From Pseudarthrobacter sp. BIM B-2242 (GTDB lineage: Bacteria > Actinomycetota > Actinomycetes > Actinomycetales > Micrococcaceae), in the NCBI RefSeq assembly GCF_014764445.1, contig NZ_CP061721.1, positions 3,224,001 through 3,288,000 of the forward strand: a stretch of DNA of 64,000 bases. The letters are read 5' to 3'. The position numbers were made by a program, and so were the translations under genes. This document shows, piece after piece, positions 44,192 to 53,610 of the stretch. The notes under the pieces are model-generated. The model did no database searches and was not told the origin of the DNA. It worked only from the letters and a program-made list of their open reading frames with translations. Position 1 is the first letter of the stretch; each line of letters opens with the position of its first letter.

Positions 44192-44785
44192 CTACGAGGA
44201 TTTGGGCCTGGCCCGAATATGCATGCGCTCGCCCTGCTGTCCGAACAGGCTGATGAATTCGACGGGTTTGCCGTCAGCGCTGGCGAACCAGTGCGGGGTG
44301 CGGGTGTCGAACTCCGCCGCTTCGCCGGCGCGCAGTTCAAAGTCCTTCTCCCCCAGCACCAGGCGCAGCCGCCCATTGAGGATGTAGAGCCACTCGTACC
44401 CCTCGTGAACACGGGGATCGGGCTCGGCGCCGCGGGCACCGCCGTCGAGCACCATCTTGAACGCCTGCAGGCCGCCCGGGCGGCGCGTGAGGGGAACAGC
44501 CGTCATCCCCGCGTGGGTGATGGGCCGCATGTGGATCCGCGGATCCCCTGTGGGCGGGGCACCCACCAGATCATCGAGCGGCACCCCGTACAGCTGCGCC
44601 AGGGGCAGCAGGATCTCCAGGTTGGGCCTGCGCTGGCCGGATTCAAGGCGGGACAGCGTGCTCACAGAGATCCCCGACGAGGCTGACACTTCCCCGAGGG
44701 TGAGGTTCCGTTCCGTCCGGAGAGCCCGAAGCCGGGGACCCACCGCCCCGAGTACGTCATCAAGTTCATTGGCCATGTCCTGCAT
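44192..44785 (-). CDS. XRE-family regulator with cupin sensor
   Basis: 197 aa. N-terminal helix-turn-helix (LRALRTERNLTLGEVSASSGISVSTLSRLESGQRRPN) and a C-terminal cupin (HEGYEWLYILNGRLRLVLGEKDFELRAGEAAEF ... PHWFAS) that would bind a small ligand or metal. Divergent from the thioredoxin-reductase-like flavoprotein gene across about 110 bp, which it likely controls. A much longer frame exists, but the ATG at 44785 (or 44776) places the HTH at its usual N-terminal position. Confidence 0.88.
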   Translation of the reverse strand: MQDMANELDDVLGAVGPRLRALRTERNLTLGEVSASSGISVSTLSRLESGQRRPNLEILLPLAQLYGVPLDDLVGAPPTGDPRIHMRPITHAGMTAVPLTRRPGGLQAFKMVLDGGARGAEPDPRVHEGYEWLYILNGRLRLVLGEKDFELRAGEAAEFDTRTPHWFASADGKPVEFISLFGQQGERMHIRARPKSS

Positions 44786-44897
44786 TTTGCCATAACAGCA
44801 AGAAAGTTTGCCAACAATTGGTGGTGCGCCCGAAGCTGGATTGACCGCCACTGATATTGGCGGCTCTCTCTCAGGACGTGAACGAAGGACAGGCACC

Positions 44898-45914
44898 ATG
44901 GACACCACACGATACGACGCTGTGATTATTGGCGGCGGCGCCGCGGGACTCAGCGCGGCCACAACACTGGCCCGGGCGCTGCGCTCGGTGCTGGTCATTG
45001 ATTCCGGCACGCCCCGCAACGCACCGGCGGCGGGTGTGCACGGCTATCTTTCCCGGGACGGCATGAACCCGCTCGAGCTGCTGGCCGCCGGGCGCAGCGA
45101 GGTGCTCTCCTACGGAGGGACGGTCCTCGACGGCGAAGCTGTTTCGGCCCGGCGGACGCCTTCCGGATTCGAGGTTGTGCTCGGGGATTCCCGCCGGTTC
45201 ACCGGGCGACGACTCCTGGTGACCACCGGCCTGGCCGACGGGCTGCCGCCCATCGACGGGCTGCGCGAACAGTGGGGACAGGGCGTGGTGCACTGCCCCT
45301 ACTGCCACGGCTGGGAAATCCGCGGGCAACGGATCGGCGTGCTGGGCACGGGCCCGCTGTCCATCCATCAGGCGCTGATGTTCAGGCAGTGGTCCCCCGA
45401 CATCACCCTGTTCCTCAACGACACGGTTTCTCCCACGGACGAGGAGTGGGAGAAACTCGCTGCCCGGTCAGTCCGTGTGGTTGGGGGTGCCGTGGCCTCT
45501 GTCGACTCTGTGGACGGTGTCCTTACGGGGGTCTCTTTGCGGGAGGGTTCGTCGTTTTCCGTGGAGGCCCTGGCCGTCGGGTCACGGATGGAAGCCAGGT
45601 CCGCGCTGCTGGAATCCCTTGGGCTTGCTTCGCAGGTGCACCCGTCGGGGGCCGGACGGTTTATCGAGACCGACGCCATGGGTGCCACGGCGGTTCCGGG
45701 CGTGTATGCGGCCGGCAACGTCTCCAATCTGATGGCCCAGGTGATCACCGCGGCATCCGAGGGTGTGATGGCCGGCGCGAGGATCAACGCCGACCTCATA
45801 GAGGAGGAGACCCGCTGGGCGGTGGAGGGGCGTTTCGGTCCCTTCTCAGCCGCTTCCGAAGCGGCTGTGTCCGAGGCCGTGCTGGGCGGGCAGCGCCACG
45901 GCCTGGCAAGGTAG
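44898..45914 (+). CDS. thioredoxin-reductase-like FAD/NAD(P) oxidoreductase
   Basis: 338 aa. FAD loop DAVIIGGGAAGLSAATTLARAL at residues 6-28, the redox pair CPYC near 135 (HCPYCHGWEIRG), a second nucleotide loop IGVLGTGPLSIHQA that lacks the full GxGxxG of thioredoxin reductase, and the C-terminal GVYAAGNVSNLMAQVITAASEG that closes the FAD site. This matches the low-molecular-weight group of actinobacterial thioredoxin-reductase-like proteins of unknown partner. GAAGGA precedes the ATG. Probably cytoplasmic. Confidence 0.88.
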   Translation: MDTTRYDAVIIGGGAAGLSAATTLARALRSVLVIDSGTPRNAPAAGVHGYLSRDGMNPLELLAAGRSEVLSYGGTVLDGEAVSARRTPSGFEVVLGDSRRFTGRRLLVTTGLADGLPPIDGLREQWGQGVVHCPYCHGWEIRGQRIGVLGTGPLSIHQALMFRQWSPDITLFLNDTVSPTDEEWEKLAARSVRVVGGAVASVDSVDGVLTGVSLREGSSFSVEALAVGSRMEARSALLESLGLASQVHPSGAGRFIETDAMGATAVPGVYAAGNVSNLMAQVITAASEGVMAGARINADLIEEETRWAVEGRFGPFSAASEAAVSEAVLGGQRHGLAR

Positions 45915-45923
45915 GGTGACGGC

Positions 45924-46292
45924 ATGGAACTCCGACTCGAAGTTGTTCAGGTGCCCGTTTCCGATGTGGACCGCGCCAAGGCCTTCTACACTGACCAGCT
46001 CGGCTTCGTGCTCGATCACGACGTCGAACACATTCCCGGGATGCGCGTTGTCCAGCTGACCCTGCCGGGCTCCGCCGCCTCAATTGTGATCGGCACCGGC
46101 ATGAACAGCATGGTGCCGGGCAGCCTTGAGGGTCTTCAGCTGGTGGTGCCGGACATGGCCGAGGCCCGCACCGAGCTGGTCCGCCGCGGCGCCCCCGTCA
46201 GCGAGCCCCAGGACATGGGCGGGTTCCTCTTCGCTTCCGTCAGCGACCCGGATGGCAACAAGTGGGTTATCCAGGAGATTCCGGCGCGGTAG
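45924..46292 (+). CDS. VOC-family protein
   Basis: 122 aa, two VOC repeats: LEVVQVPVSDVDRAKAFYTDQLGFVLDHD and LQLVVPDMAEARTELVRRGAPVSE with FASVSDPDGNKWVIQEI at the C-terminus. The glyoxalase fold is clear; the substrate is not. It starts 9 bp after the flavoprotein stop and so is likely co-transcribed with it under the XRE-cupin regulator. Confidence 0.9.
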   Translation: MELRLEVVQVPVSDVDRAKAFYTDQLGFVLDHDVEHIPGMRVVQLTLPGSAASIVIGTGMNSMVPGSLEGLQLVVPDMAEARTELVRRGAPVSEPQDMGGFLFASVSDPDGNKWVIQEIPAR

Positions 46293-46331
46293 AACGCTTC
46301 CGAATAACCGGAACATCAGGTTACGGCTGGG

Positions 46332-46595
46332 TCATTTTTTGTAGACCTCGAGCCTGTGCGCAACCCGCGCGACGGTGACGGTCAACACCTCGTCATGGAT
46401 CTCGTACAGCACACGGTAGTCCGCAATTCGCACCCTCCAGGCGTTCTGCTCGCCTACAAGTTTCTTGCATCCGGCCGGGCGCGGATCCTCTGCAAGGGCC
46501 GCGACAGACGAGAGTATTCTTCGACGCACACCAGCGTCCAGCTTGCGGATTTCTTTGGCTGCGCCGGTGGTGAATTCGACCGCGTAGCCGGCCAC
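46332..46595 (-). CDS. RelE-type toxin
   Basis: 87 aa. RelE/ParE fold with AKEIRKLDAGVRRRILSSV, GCKKLVGEQNAWRVRIADYRVLYEIHDEV and a C-terminal VARVAHRLEVYKK whose basic residues serve RNA cleavage in RelE-like ribosome-dependent nucleases. GTG start. Second gene of a two-gene operon, 2 bp after the antitoxin. Confidence 0.9.
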   Translation of the reverse strand: MAGYAVEFTTGAAKEIRKLDAGVRRRILSSVAALAEDPRPAGCKKLVGEQNAWRVRIADYRVLYEIHDEVLTVTVARVAHRLEVYKK

Positions 46596-46597
46596 GC

Positions 46598-46855
46598 CTA
46601 GAGGTCAGCCTGAAGCTCGGCCAGGCTGACGCGAGTGCCATCGTCTTCGGCCTTGGCTGCACGGAATTCCGCAAGATCAACTGCGTCCTCAAGCGCTTCC
46701 AGCCGTGCGAAATCCTCAACGCCTATCAGGAAAGCGACCGGTTTGCCATGACGTGTTATTTGAACGCGCTCATGCCCGTAGTTTGCCCTGTTGACAACAT
46801 CAGGCAAGTGCTCGCGCAGGGCGCCGACAGTGACCGAGTTGGGATCAATTTCCAT
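46598..46855 (-). CDS. Phd/YefM-type antitoxin
   Basis: 85 aa. N-terminal fold VTVGALREHLPDVVNRANYGHERVQITRHGKPVAFLIGVEDFARLE is the Phd DNA-binding part; the acidic C-terminus binds and blocks the toxin. The ATG at 46855 is 23 bp from a palindrome likely to be its operator. The upstream frame is open much further but has no relation to antitoxins. Confidence 0.9.
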   Translation of the reverse strand: MEIDPNSVTVGALREHLPDVVNRANYGHERVQITRHGKPVAFLIGVEDFARLEALEDAVDLAEFRAAKAEDDGTRVSLAELQADL

Positions 46856-46878
46856 CCTTGTAGGGTACACCGAAAGTA

Positions 46879-46903
46879 CATTTCGTACAGAACTTACGAA
46901 ATG
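46879..46903. promoter_or_regulatory. palindromic operator of the toxin-antitoxin operon
   Basis: CATTTCGTA (46879-46887) and TACGAAATG (46895-46903) are exact inverse copies with 7 bp between (CAGAACT), 23 bp upstream of the antitoxin ATG. Autoregulation by the antitoxin or the complex at such a site is normal for the family; that this is the site is inference. Confidence 0.6.
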
Positions 46904-47021
46904 ATGCAAAGGTACAAAAGCCAGGCTACGGCAGCCTCCCAAAAAACGAGTACTCACTACTCGTGCGTCCCAGTACTCAGGTTCGTATGCTGTGGGGGTA
47001 CCGACTCTGGGGGTTTGGCGC

Positions 47022-47771
47022 ATGCTAATTGAACAACATAAGACCTGGCTTGGCTCCGGTTCGGGAGCCTTGCTGGACATCCATGGGCATTCGGAGGCCG
47101 CACTGGCGCGGGCTCTGGTCCGGATCACTGTCAGTGCGGTCGGTGATCTTGCCGGTTCGCCGGTGGAAGGCACCGTGACGCTGGTGCGCCCGGACGGGAC
47201 ACCGTGCACGGTGGCACACGGCGAGGGTCCCGCCGTCGAGCTTTCCCGCTGGGACCAGCGCACCGGCGCCGGTCCCACAGGGCGTGCCCTTGGCGGCCGG
47301 CTGTCCATCGTCCTCAACCACCGCCGCCCGGACCAGCGGTGGCCCGAGTACGTCGGCAACCTTACGGCGGCAGGTTTCCGGTCCGCCGTCGCGATCCCGC
47401 TCCAACTGGAACGCGGGTACACCGCCGCGCTGACGCTCTACTCCGCGACCCCGAACATGTTCGCGCCGGAGATTGCGGGCAAGGTCCTGGTCTTCTCGGG
47501 CGTGGCTGCCAAAAGCCTCCGGCTCGCGCTGAAATACCGCGCAAACCTCGCCGTGTCCGCGGAGAACCGCGCCACACTGGCCGCCCGCACCGCAGTCGAC
47601 ACAGCCTGCGGGGTGATCATGGGACGGAACCAGTGCTCCTACGAGACGGCGTTCCAGATCCTCACCCAGACTTCGAGGCAGCGGAACCTCACGGTCCGCG
47701 AGGTGGCCGAGGACCTCCTGCGGGTCATGCCCGGCGGGGTGCCGGCCGCGTACTTCAAAGCGCGGGCCTGA
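47022..47771 (+). CDS. GAF-ANTAR domain regulator
   Basis: 249 aa, related in plan but not close in sequence to the regulator at 43440. GAF-like sensor at about 20-165 (VTLVRPDGTPCTVAHGEG, AIPLQLERGYTAALTLYSA) and ANTAR domain at about 190-245 (ARTAVDTACGVIMGRNQCSYETAFQILTQTSRQRNLTVREVAEDLLRV). It would bind leader RNAs to stop termination. ATG at 47022; a GTG at 46992 adds 10 residues. It lies divergent from the toxin-antitoxin operon. Confidence 0.9.
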   Translation: MLIEQHKTWLGSGSGALLDIHGHSEAALARALVRITVSAVGDLAGSPVEGTVTLVRPDGTPCTVAHGEGPAVELSRWDQRTGAGPTGRALGGRLSIVLNHRRPDQRWPEYVGNLTAAGFRSAVAIPLQLERGYTAALTLYSATPNMFAPEIAGKVLVFSGVAAKSLRLALKYRANLAVSAENRATLAARTAVDTACGVIMGRNQCSYETAFQILTQTSRQRNLTVREVAEDLLRVMPGGVPAAYFKARA

Positions 47772-47804
47772 GGTTTCGCGTCCCCCCCTCTCCCCCAAAT
47801 GTAA

Positions 47805-47852
47805 GTAGCGCCAACTGTCGTTATGAGGGCTCAAAACGACAGTTAGCGCGAC
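47805..47852. terminator. near-perfect palindromic hairpin between convergent genes
   Basis: Arms 47805-47822 and 47835-47852 pair at 16 of 18 positions, and the loop holds a further TGAG-GG-CTCA stem, so nearly all 48 nt can fold. It sits between the convergent ANTAR gene and purU and can serve both. The core AACTGTCGTT looks like a dispersed repeat of the genus rather than a one-off terminator. Confidence 0.6.
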
Positions 47853-47880
47853 CTAGTTGGGTGGGGACGCGCGGAAACGG

Positions 47881-48735
47881 TCAGCGCAGAATAACTGTCC
47901 GCCCGCCGTCGAGCATTACCCGGCCCTCACAGTGCCAGCGGACCGCGTTGGACAGCGCCTTGCACTCGGCATCGCGGCCCACCCGGACCAGGTCCTCGGC
48001 GGTGTGCGTGTGGTCCACCTCGATGACCTGCTGGGCGATGATGGGTCCCTCATCCAGCTCGGCGTTGACGTAGTGCGCCGTGGCGCCGACGGTTTTGACG
48101 CCGCGGTCGTACGCCTGGTGGTACGGCTTCGCTCCCTTGAAGCTGGGCAGGAACGAGTGATGGATGTTGATGGTTTTGCCCGTCAGCTTCGCGGACAGCT
48201 CGTCGCTGAGGACCTGCATGTAGCGGGCCAGGACAACAAGCTCCACATCAAACTCGTCCACGAGTTCCAGCAGCCGCGCTTCCTGCGCCGGCTTGGTCTC
48301 CTTGGTGACCGGCAGGTGGAAGAACGGGATGCCATGCCACTTGACCAAGTCCTCGTGATCTGTGTGGTTGGACACCACAGCCACGATGTCCACCGGCAAG
48401 TCACCCGTGCGGGCGCGGAACAGCAGGTCGTTGAGGCAGTGCCCGAACTTGGACACCATCACCAGCACCCGGCGCTTGCGGCCGTGCGGCTCCAGCTGCC
48501 AGTTCATTTTCCACTCGCCCGCCAGGGGTTCGAAGTCGCGGCGGAGCTCCTCGGTGGTGAACTCCTTCTTCCCGGCCGCAAAGTGCACCCGCATAAAGAA
48601 CTGCCGGGCGTGCCGGTCACCGAAATGCTTGGTGTCGATGATGTCGCAGTCGTGGTCGAGCAGGAACCCGGTGATCGCGTGGACGATGCCCGGCGATTCG
48701 GCACAGTTGACTGTGAGGACGTGTTCGGTCTCCAT
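47881..48735 (-). CDS. purU: formyltetrahydrofolate deformylase
   Basis: 284 aa. N-terminal ACT domain (VLTVNCAESPGIVHAITGFLLDHDCDI, residues 5-80), then a formyl-transferase-like catalytic domain: VLVMVSKFGHCLNDLLFR, and INIHHSFLPSFKGAKPYHQAYDRGVK with the catalytic N-x-H and D region (TAHYVNAELDEGPII). It hydrolyses 10-formyl-tetrahydrofolate to formate and tetrahydrofolate. The ATG follows the permease stop directly (TAGATG). The ACT domain separates it from PurN. Last gene of the C1 operon. Confidence 0.93.
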   Translation of the reverse strand: METEHVLTVNCAESPGIVHAITGFLLDHDCDIIDTKHFGDRHARQFFMRVHFAAGKKEFTTEELRRDFEPLAGEWKMNWQLEPHGRKRRVLVMVSKFGHCLNDLLFRARTGDLPVDIVAVVSNHTDHEDLVKWHGIPFFHLPVTKETKPAQEARLLELVDEFDVELVVLARYMQVLSDELSAKLTGKTINIHHSFLPSFKGAKPYHQAYDRGVKTVGATAHYVNAELDEGPIIAQQVIEVDHTHTAEDLVRVGRDAECKALSNAVRWHCEGRVMLDGGRTVILR

Positions 48736-50223
48736 CTAGCTCTCCCGTGCAGCCTTCGCGTCGGCGAGCTCTGCGTCTGCCTTGGCGTCGGCTATAACCT
48801 TCTCGCCGGCGAGGGCCTGCTGGAACTCCGCGTAGCGGGCCAGGTGGGACGGCCGCTTGCGCAGGATGAACCAGGCGACGCCGAGGATGACGAACCAGAT
48901 GGGCGTCACCAGAAGCGCGGTCAACGTGTCCGGCTGCGTGGTCAGGGCCCACAGGACGAAGGCGAAGAACGCGAACACCAGCCAGACCATGGGGATGCCG
49001 CCGGGCATCTTGAACTTGGACGCCGTGTGCAGGTGCGGGCGGCGTGAGCGGAACTTCAGGTAGCTGGCCAGGATGATCGACCAGACAAAAACGAAGCAGA
49101 CGGCAGCCACGGTGGTGACCATGTCGAAGGCCTTGGCGATGTCCTTGCCCGCATACATTAGGACGATGCCGGAGAGCAGCAGGATGCAGGAGAGGAACAG
49201 GGCGTTCTGCGGAACCTTGCGGGTGGAGAGCCGGCTGAACACACCGGGCGCGTCGCCTTCCTGGGCCAGGCCGTAGACCATGCGGGAGGTGGAGTAGATG
49301 CCGGAGTTGGCCGAGGACATGGCAGAGCTGAGCACCACCAGGTTCACGATGGTGGCCGCGGCGCCGAGGCCTGCCAGGGAGAACATGGCGATGAACGGGC
49401 TGTGGCCGGCCTGGAACTGGGTCCACGGGGTGACGGACATGAGGATGATGAGGGCGCCCACGTAGAAGAGCAGGACGCGGATGGGGATGGAGTTGATGGC
49501 CTTGGGCAGGTTCTTCTCCGGGTCCTTGGCCTCGGCGGCGGTGGTGCCCACGAGCTCAATGCCCACGAAGGCGAACACGGCGATCTGGAAGCCGGCAACA
49601 AAGCCCATGAATTCGTTCGGGAACATGCCGCCGTGGCTCCACAGGTTGGTGAAGGTGGCAGGGCCGGCGTCGGACTGGAAACCGCTGAAGATCATAAACA
49701 GTCCCACGATGATGAGCGCGGCGATGGCGATGATCTTGATCAGCGCGAACCAGAACTCAGTCTCACCGAACGCCCGCACCGTTGCGAGGTTCAGGACCAG
49801 CAGGATGACCACGGTGGCGATGCCCGGGATCCACAACGGGACGCCCGGCCACAGTTCCTCCGAGTAGGCGGCAATGGCGATGACGTCCGCGATGCCCGTG
49901 ATCACCCAGCAGAACCAGTAGGTCCAGCCGGTGAAGAAGCCGGCCCACGGGCCCAGCAGGTCAGCGGCGAAGTCGCTGAAGGACTTGTAGTTCAGGTTGG
50001 AGAGCAGCAGCTCGCCCATGGCCCGCATAACGAAAAACAGCATAAAGCCGATGATCATGTAGACGAAGATGACGGACGGGCCGGCCGCCGAAATGGTCTT
50101 GCCTGAGCCCATGAACAGGCCGGTGCCGATGGCGCCGCCAATGGCGATCAGCTGGATGTGCCTGTTGCTGAGCTGGCGCTCAAGGTGGGGTGTTTCCTGG
50201 GAAACGGTGGATTTAGATGTCAC
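48736..50223 (-). CDS. cycA: amino-acid permease, AAT/CycA type
   Basis: 495 aa with 12 membrane segments and the APC-family start LSNRHIQLIAIGGAIGTGLFMGSGKTI, plus FVGIELVGTTAAEAKDP in segment 6-7 and a polar tail rich in Ala/Asp/Lys. It is close to the D-serine/D-alanine/glycine permease type. Its place in a glycine-serine operon behind a glycine riboswitch supports glycine and serine uptake. The GTG start overlaps the metF-like stop by 11 nt and follows GAGGAG. Confidence 0.9.
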   Translation of the reverse strand: MTSKSTVSQETPHLERQLSNRHIQLIAIGGAIGTGLFMGSGKTISAAGPSVIFVYMIIGFMLFFVMRAMGELLLSNLNYKSFSDFAADLLGPWAGFFTGWTYWFCWVITGIADVIAIAAYSEELWPGVPLWIPGIATVVILLVLNLATVRAFGETEFWFALIKIIAIAALIIVGLFMIFSGFQSDAGPATFTNLWSHGGMFPNEFMGFVAGFQIAVFAFVGIELVGTTAAEAKDPEKNLPKAINSIPIRVLLFYVGALIILMSVTPWTQFQAGHSPFIAMFSLAGLGAAATIVNLVVLSSAMSSANSGIYSTSRMVYGLAQEGDAPGVFSRLSTRKVPQNALFLSCILLLSGIVLMYAGKDIAKAFDMVTTVAAVCFVFVWSIILASYLKFRSRRPHLHTASKFKMPGGIPMVWLVFAFFAFVLWALTTQPDTLTALLVTPIWFVILGVAWFILRKRPSHLARYAEFQQALAGEKVIADAKADAELADAKAARES

Positions 50224-51040
50224 GTGCTGCTCCTCGAATCAATTCTGGCTGGAGTGCTTTTGTGGAAGACGCGGCCGCTTCGTTGGGAACCGCGTCCAGA
50301 TTGTTGAAACTGTAAAGATGGATCCCTGCGATGCCGGGCTGGTTTTCCAGCGCCGCCACCAGGGCGTCGGGTGAGTAGCGGTCGCCGCTGAGGAGCTTGC
50401 GCGCCAGCGGGCCTTTGCGGCTGAGGAACTTCAGGGAACTTCCGACGCCGATCTTCGTGGCAAGTGCCACCAGCTTGGTCCGCGGCACGGACCCCGCCAC
50501 ACCCGCCCAGACGGGCAGGTCCACTCCTTCGCGGCGCAGGAGCGCCGCGAAATCGAGGATTTTCGGGGCGTCGAAACACATCTGGGTGACAACGCTCGTG
50601 GCCAGGTGCTGCTTGCCCTGCAGGGCATCGATGAGGTCCAGGGCGGCCACCGTCGGGTGGCCTTCCGGGTAGCCTGCCACCCCTGCGCGCATCATGCCCC
50701 CGGTGTACTGGGCGATGTCTTCGAGCACCGGCAGCGCGGACTCGTACGGGCCGGCAGGGTTCTTCCGGTCACCGCCGATCACAAACACTTCTTTGATGCC
50801 GGCCACGTCGCAGTCGCGGAGGATTCCGGTCAGCTCGGCACGGCTCTGCAGGCTGCGTGCAGCCAGGTGCGGGATGACCTTGTAGCCGTGCGTGGCCAGC
50901 TCCACCGAGGCGCGGACGGTGCGTTCGATGCCGTGGTGGGGCAGGCAGGTCATGGTCAGTGTGGTGGTTCGGGGAACCAAATCCTGGACCAGGTCCACGA
51001 TCCCGGCCGAGGGGATGATTTCGATTCGTGTAGGGAACAT
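50213..51040 (-). CDS. methylenetetrahydrofolate reductase-like protein
   Basis: 275 aa with the TIM-barrel pattern of MetF: IEIIPSAGIVDLV, LTMTCLPHHGIERTVRASVELATHGYKVIPHLAAR, VFVIGGDRKNPAGPYESALPVLEDI and AGVAGYPEGHP. Normal MetF proteins are near 300 aa, so this is a shorter, diverged member. In this operon it may use 5,10-methylene-tetrahydrofolate formed by glycine cleavage, as reductase or in the reverse direction, as in glycine-betaine and C1 catabolic loci. AAAGGA precedes the ATG. Confidence 0.82.
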   Translation of the reverse strand: MFPTRIEIIPSAGIVDLVQDLVPRTTTLTMTCLPHHGIERTVRASVELATHGYKVIPHLAARSLQSRAELTGILRDCDVAGIKEVFVIGGDRKNPAGPYESALPVLEDIAQYTGGMMRAGVAGYPEGHPTVAALDLIDALQGKQHLATSVVTQMCFDAPKILDFAALLRREGVDLPVWAGVAGSVPRTKLVALATKIGVGSSLKFLSRKGPLARKLLSGDRYSPDALVAALENQPGIAGIHLYSFNNLDAVPNEAAASSTKALQPELIRGAARDI

Positions 51041-51142
51041 CGTTGGTCCTTTCTGGGTATCGGCTCGTGTTTTGGGCGCGGTTCAGTGGGCGCGGTTCAG
51101 CTCGTGCTGCCGGCGCGGGTCACCCGGCGCGGGCGGCGCGGG

Positions 51143-52153
51143 TCAGCTGGCGTGTGCGGCGAGCAGGGAGCTGGCTTCCTGGCGGGTGCTGCCGGAGGAC
51201 TCGATGTGGGCGAGTTCGGCGGGGATTTCCCAGCCCTTCTTGCGCATCGCGGTGGCCCAGAGCCGGCCGGCCCGGTAGGAGGACCGGACCAAGGGCCCAG
51301 ACATGACGCCGAGGAACCCGAGTTCGGTGGCCTCGTCCTGGAGGTCCACGAACTCCTGGGGCTTGACCCAGCGGTCCACCGGCAGGTGCCGCTCGGACGG
51401 GCGCAGGTACTGGGTGATGGTGATCAGGTCACAGCCGGCCTCATGCAGATCCCGCAGCGCTTCGGAGATCTCCTCGCGGGTCTCGCCCATGCCCAGGATC
51501 AGGTTGGACTTGGTCACCATGCCCAGGGCCCGGCCCTGGGTGATGACATCCAGGGACCGCTCGTACCGGAACGCCGGCCGGATCCGCTTGAAAATCCGCG
51601 GCACCGTCTCGACGTTGTGCGCGAACACCTCGGGCTTGGAATCGCAGATCGCCGCGATGTGCTCGGGCTTGCCGGAGAAGTCCGGGATCAGCAGCTCCAC
51701 CCCGGTGCCCGGGTTCAGCTCATGGATCTTCCGGACCGTCTCCGCGTACAGCCACACCCCCTCATCGGCGAGGTCATCGCGGGCCACCCCGGTCACGGTG
51801 GCGTAGCGCAGCTGCATGGCCTGGACACTCCGGGCCACCTTCGTGGGCTCGAACATGTCCACCGGGGAAGGCTTGCCGGTATCGATCTGGCAGAAATCAC
51901 AGCGACGGGTGCACTCGGACCCGCCGATCAGGAACGTGGCTTCCTTGTCTTCCCAGCACTCAAAAATGTTCGGGCAACCGGCCTCCTCACAGACCGTGTG
52001 CAGGCCTTCCTTTTTGACCAGGTTCTTGAGCTGGACATACTCAGGACCCATCTGGACCTTGGCCTTGATCCACTCCGGCTTCCGCTCCACGGGTACAGCG
52101 GAGTTACGCTGCTCAACGCGCAGCAGCTTCCGGCCTTCTGGTGCCAATGTCAT
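51143..52153 (-). CDS. lipA: lipoyl synthase
   Basis: 336 aa radical-SAM enzyme that inserts two sulfurs into the octanoyl chain of carrier proteins such as GcvH. Auxiliary cluster motif [12 protein letters not shown] (C-x4-C-x5-C), radical-SAM motif CTRRCDFC (C-x3-C-x2-C) and the C-terminal serine loop RSSYRAG are all present. It lies 13 bp after sdaA. Its inclusion in the glycine operon supplies the lipoyl group for the H-protein. Confidence 0.96.
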   Translation of the reverse strand: MTLAPEGRKLLRVEQRNSAVPVERKPEWIKAKVQMGPEYVQLKNLVKKEGLHTVCEEAGCPNIFECWEDKEATFLIGGSECTRRCDFCQIDTGKPSPVDMFEPTKVARSVQAMQLRYATVTGVARDDLADEGVWLYAETVRKIHELNPGTGVELLIPDFSGKPEHIAAICDSKPEVFAHNVETVPRIFKRIRPAFRYERSLDVITQGRALGMVTKSNLILGMGETREEISEALRDLHEAGCDLITITQYLRPSERHLPVDRWVKPQEFVDLQDEATELGFLGVMSGPLVRSSYRAGRLWATAMRKKGWEIPAELAHIESSGSTRQEASSLLAAHAS

Positions 52154-52166
52154 CAGTACTCTTTCC

Positions 52167-53579
52167 TTAGCATTCCACTACGTTGACGGCGAGGCCGCCC
52201 ATGGCTGTTTCCTTGTACTTGGAGCTCATGTCCCTGCCGGTTTCCCGCATGGTCACAATCACCTCGTCGAGGGACACGCGGTGCGTGCCGTCTCCCCAGA
52301 GCGCCATCTTCGCCGCGTTGATGGCCTTCGCCGCCGCGATGGCGTTCCGCTCGATGCAGGGAACCTGCACCAGGCCGCCGATCGGATCGCACGTCAGGCC
52401 CAGGTTGTGTTCCATCGCGATTTCCGCGGCGTTCTCCACCTGCTGCGGTGTGCCGCCCATGACCTCCGCGAGCCCTGCCGCCGCCATCGACGACGCCGAG
52501 CCCACCTCGCCCTGGCAGCCCACCTCGGCGCCCGAAATGGACGCCTGTTCCTTGTAAAGCACCCCGATGGCACCGGCCACGAGCAGGAACTTGACCACAA
52601 CGTCGTCGCGGTCTTCCTGCGTTGCCTTATCCATTCCGGGCGCAAAATGCAGCGCGTAATAGAGTACCGCGGGGATGATGCCGGCCGCGCCATTGGTGGG
52701 CGCGGTGACCACGCGGCCGCCGGACGCGTTCTCCTCGTTGACCGCCAGGGCGATCAGGTTCACCCATTCCTGCCAGTACTTGGGGTCCCGGTCCTTGTCC
52801 TCCTTGAGGAGGCGTTCGTGCCAGTCAGGCGCACGACGGCGGACCTTCAGTCCCCCGGGCAGCAGCCCCTCGCGCTTGAGGCTGACTTCCACGCACTCCT
52901 CCATGACGGAGTAGATGTGCAGCAGCCCCTCGCGGATCTCTTCCTCGGTGCGGGAGGCACGTTCGTTGACGAACATGATCTCGCCGATGGACAGACCCTT
53001 GGACTGGCACCGGCCCAGCAGCTCCGCCGCGGTGCGGAAGGGCAGCGGCAGCTCCTTCTTGGACTCGTCGAGCTCCTTCAGGGCCGCGTCCTCTTCGCCT
53101 TCGCGGACAATGAAGCCGCCGCCGACGGAGAAGAACGTGGCCTTGTGCAGCTCCTCACCGTTTTCGTCGGTGACCGTGAACGTCATGCCGTTGGTGTGGC
53201 GCGGCAGGATGGTCAGCGGGCGCAGGATGATGTCCTTCACGCCGTAGGGAAGCTGGACGCCTCCCCCTTCACCGGCGCCGGCAAGGTTCAGCATCCCGGT
53301 CTCGGCAATCGCGGCGAGCCGCTCCTCCACCTCGGCCGGCAGGATCTTTTCGGGATGGAACCCCTCAAGACCCAGCAGGATGGCCGTCATGGTGCCATGG
53401 CCGTGGCCCGTTGCAGCGAGCGACCCGTACAGGTCCACCCGCAGCCCCGCCACTTTCTCCAGGACGCCGGCGCCCCGGAGCTCTTCGGCAAACACGGCAG
53501 CAGCCCGCATGGGCCCAACCGTGTGCGAGCTCGAAGGCCCGATCCCGACGGAGAACAAATCAAAGACTCCAACGGCCAT
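52167..53579 (-). CDS. sdaA: L-serine ammonia-lyase (iron-sulfur, single chain)
   Basis: 470 aa, deaminates serine to pyruvate. Beta domain at the N-terminus ([23 protein letters not shown]), alpha domain with the cysteines for the [4Fe-4S] cluster ([44 protein letters not shown]) and the C-terminal NVVEC. Together with GlyA it drains glycine to pyruvate. The ATG at 53579 is preferred over one 6 nt upstream, as AGGAA then lies 7 nt away. Confidence 0.95.
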   Translation of the reverse strand: MAVGVFDLFSVGIGPSSSHTVGPMRAAAVFAEELRGAGVLEKVAGLRVDLYGSLAATGHGHGTMTAILLGLEGFHPEKILPAEVEERLAAIAETGMLNLAGAGEGGGVQLPYGVKDIILRPLTILPRHTNGMTFTVTDENGEELHKATFFSVGGGFIVREGEEDAALKELDESKKELPLPFRTAAELLGRCQSKGLSIGEIMFVNERASRTEEEIREGLLHIYSVMEECVEVSLKREGLLPGGLKVRRRAPDWHERLLKEDKDRDPKYWQEWVNLIALAVNEENASGGRVVTAPTNGAAGIIPAVLYYALHFAPGMDKATQEDRDDVVVKFLLVAGAIGVLYKEQASISGAEVGCQGEVGSASSMAAAGLAEVMGGTPQQVENAAEIAMEHNLGLTCDPIGGLVQVPCIERNAIAAAKAINAAKMALWGDGTHRVSLDEVIVTMRETGRDMSSKYKETAMGGLAVNVVEC

Positions 53580-53610
53580 GTGCATTTCCTAACTAACTAA
53601 TTCTTCGTGA

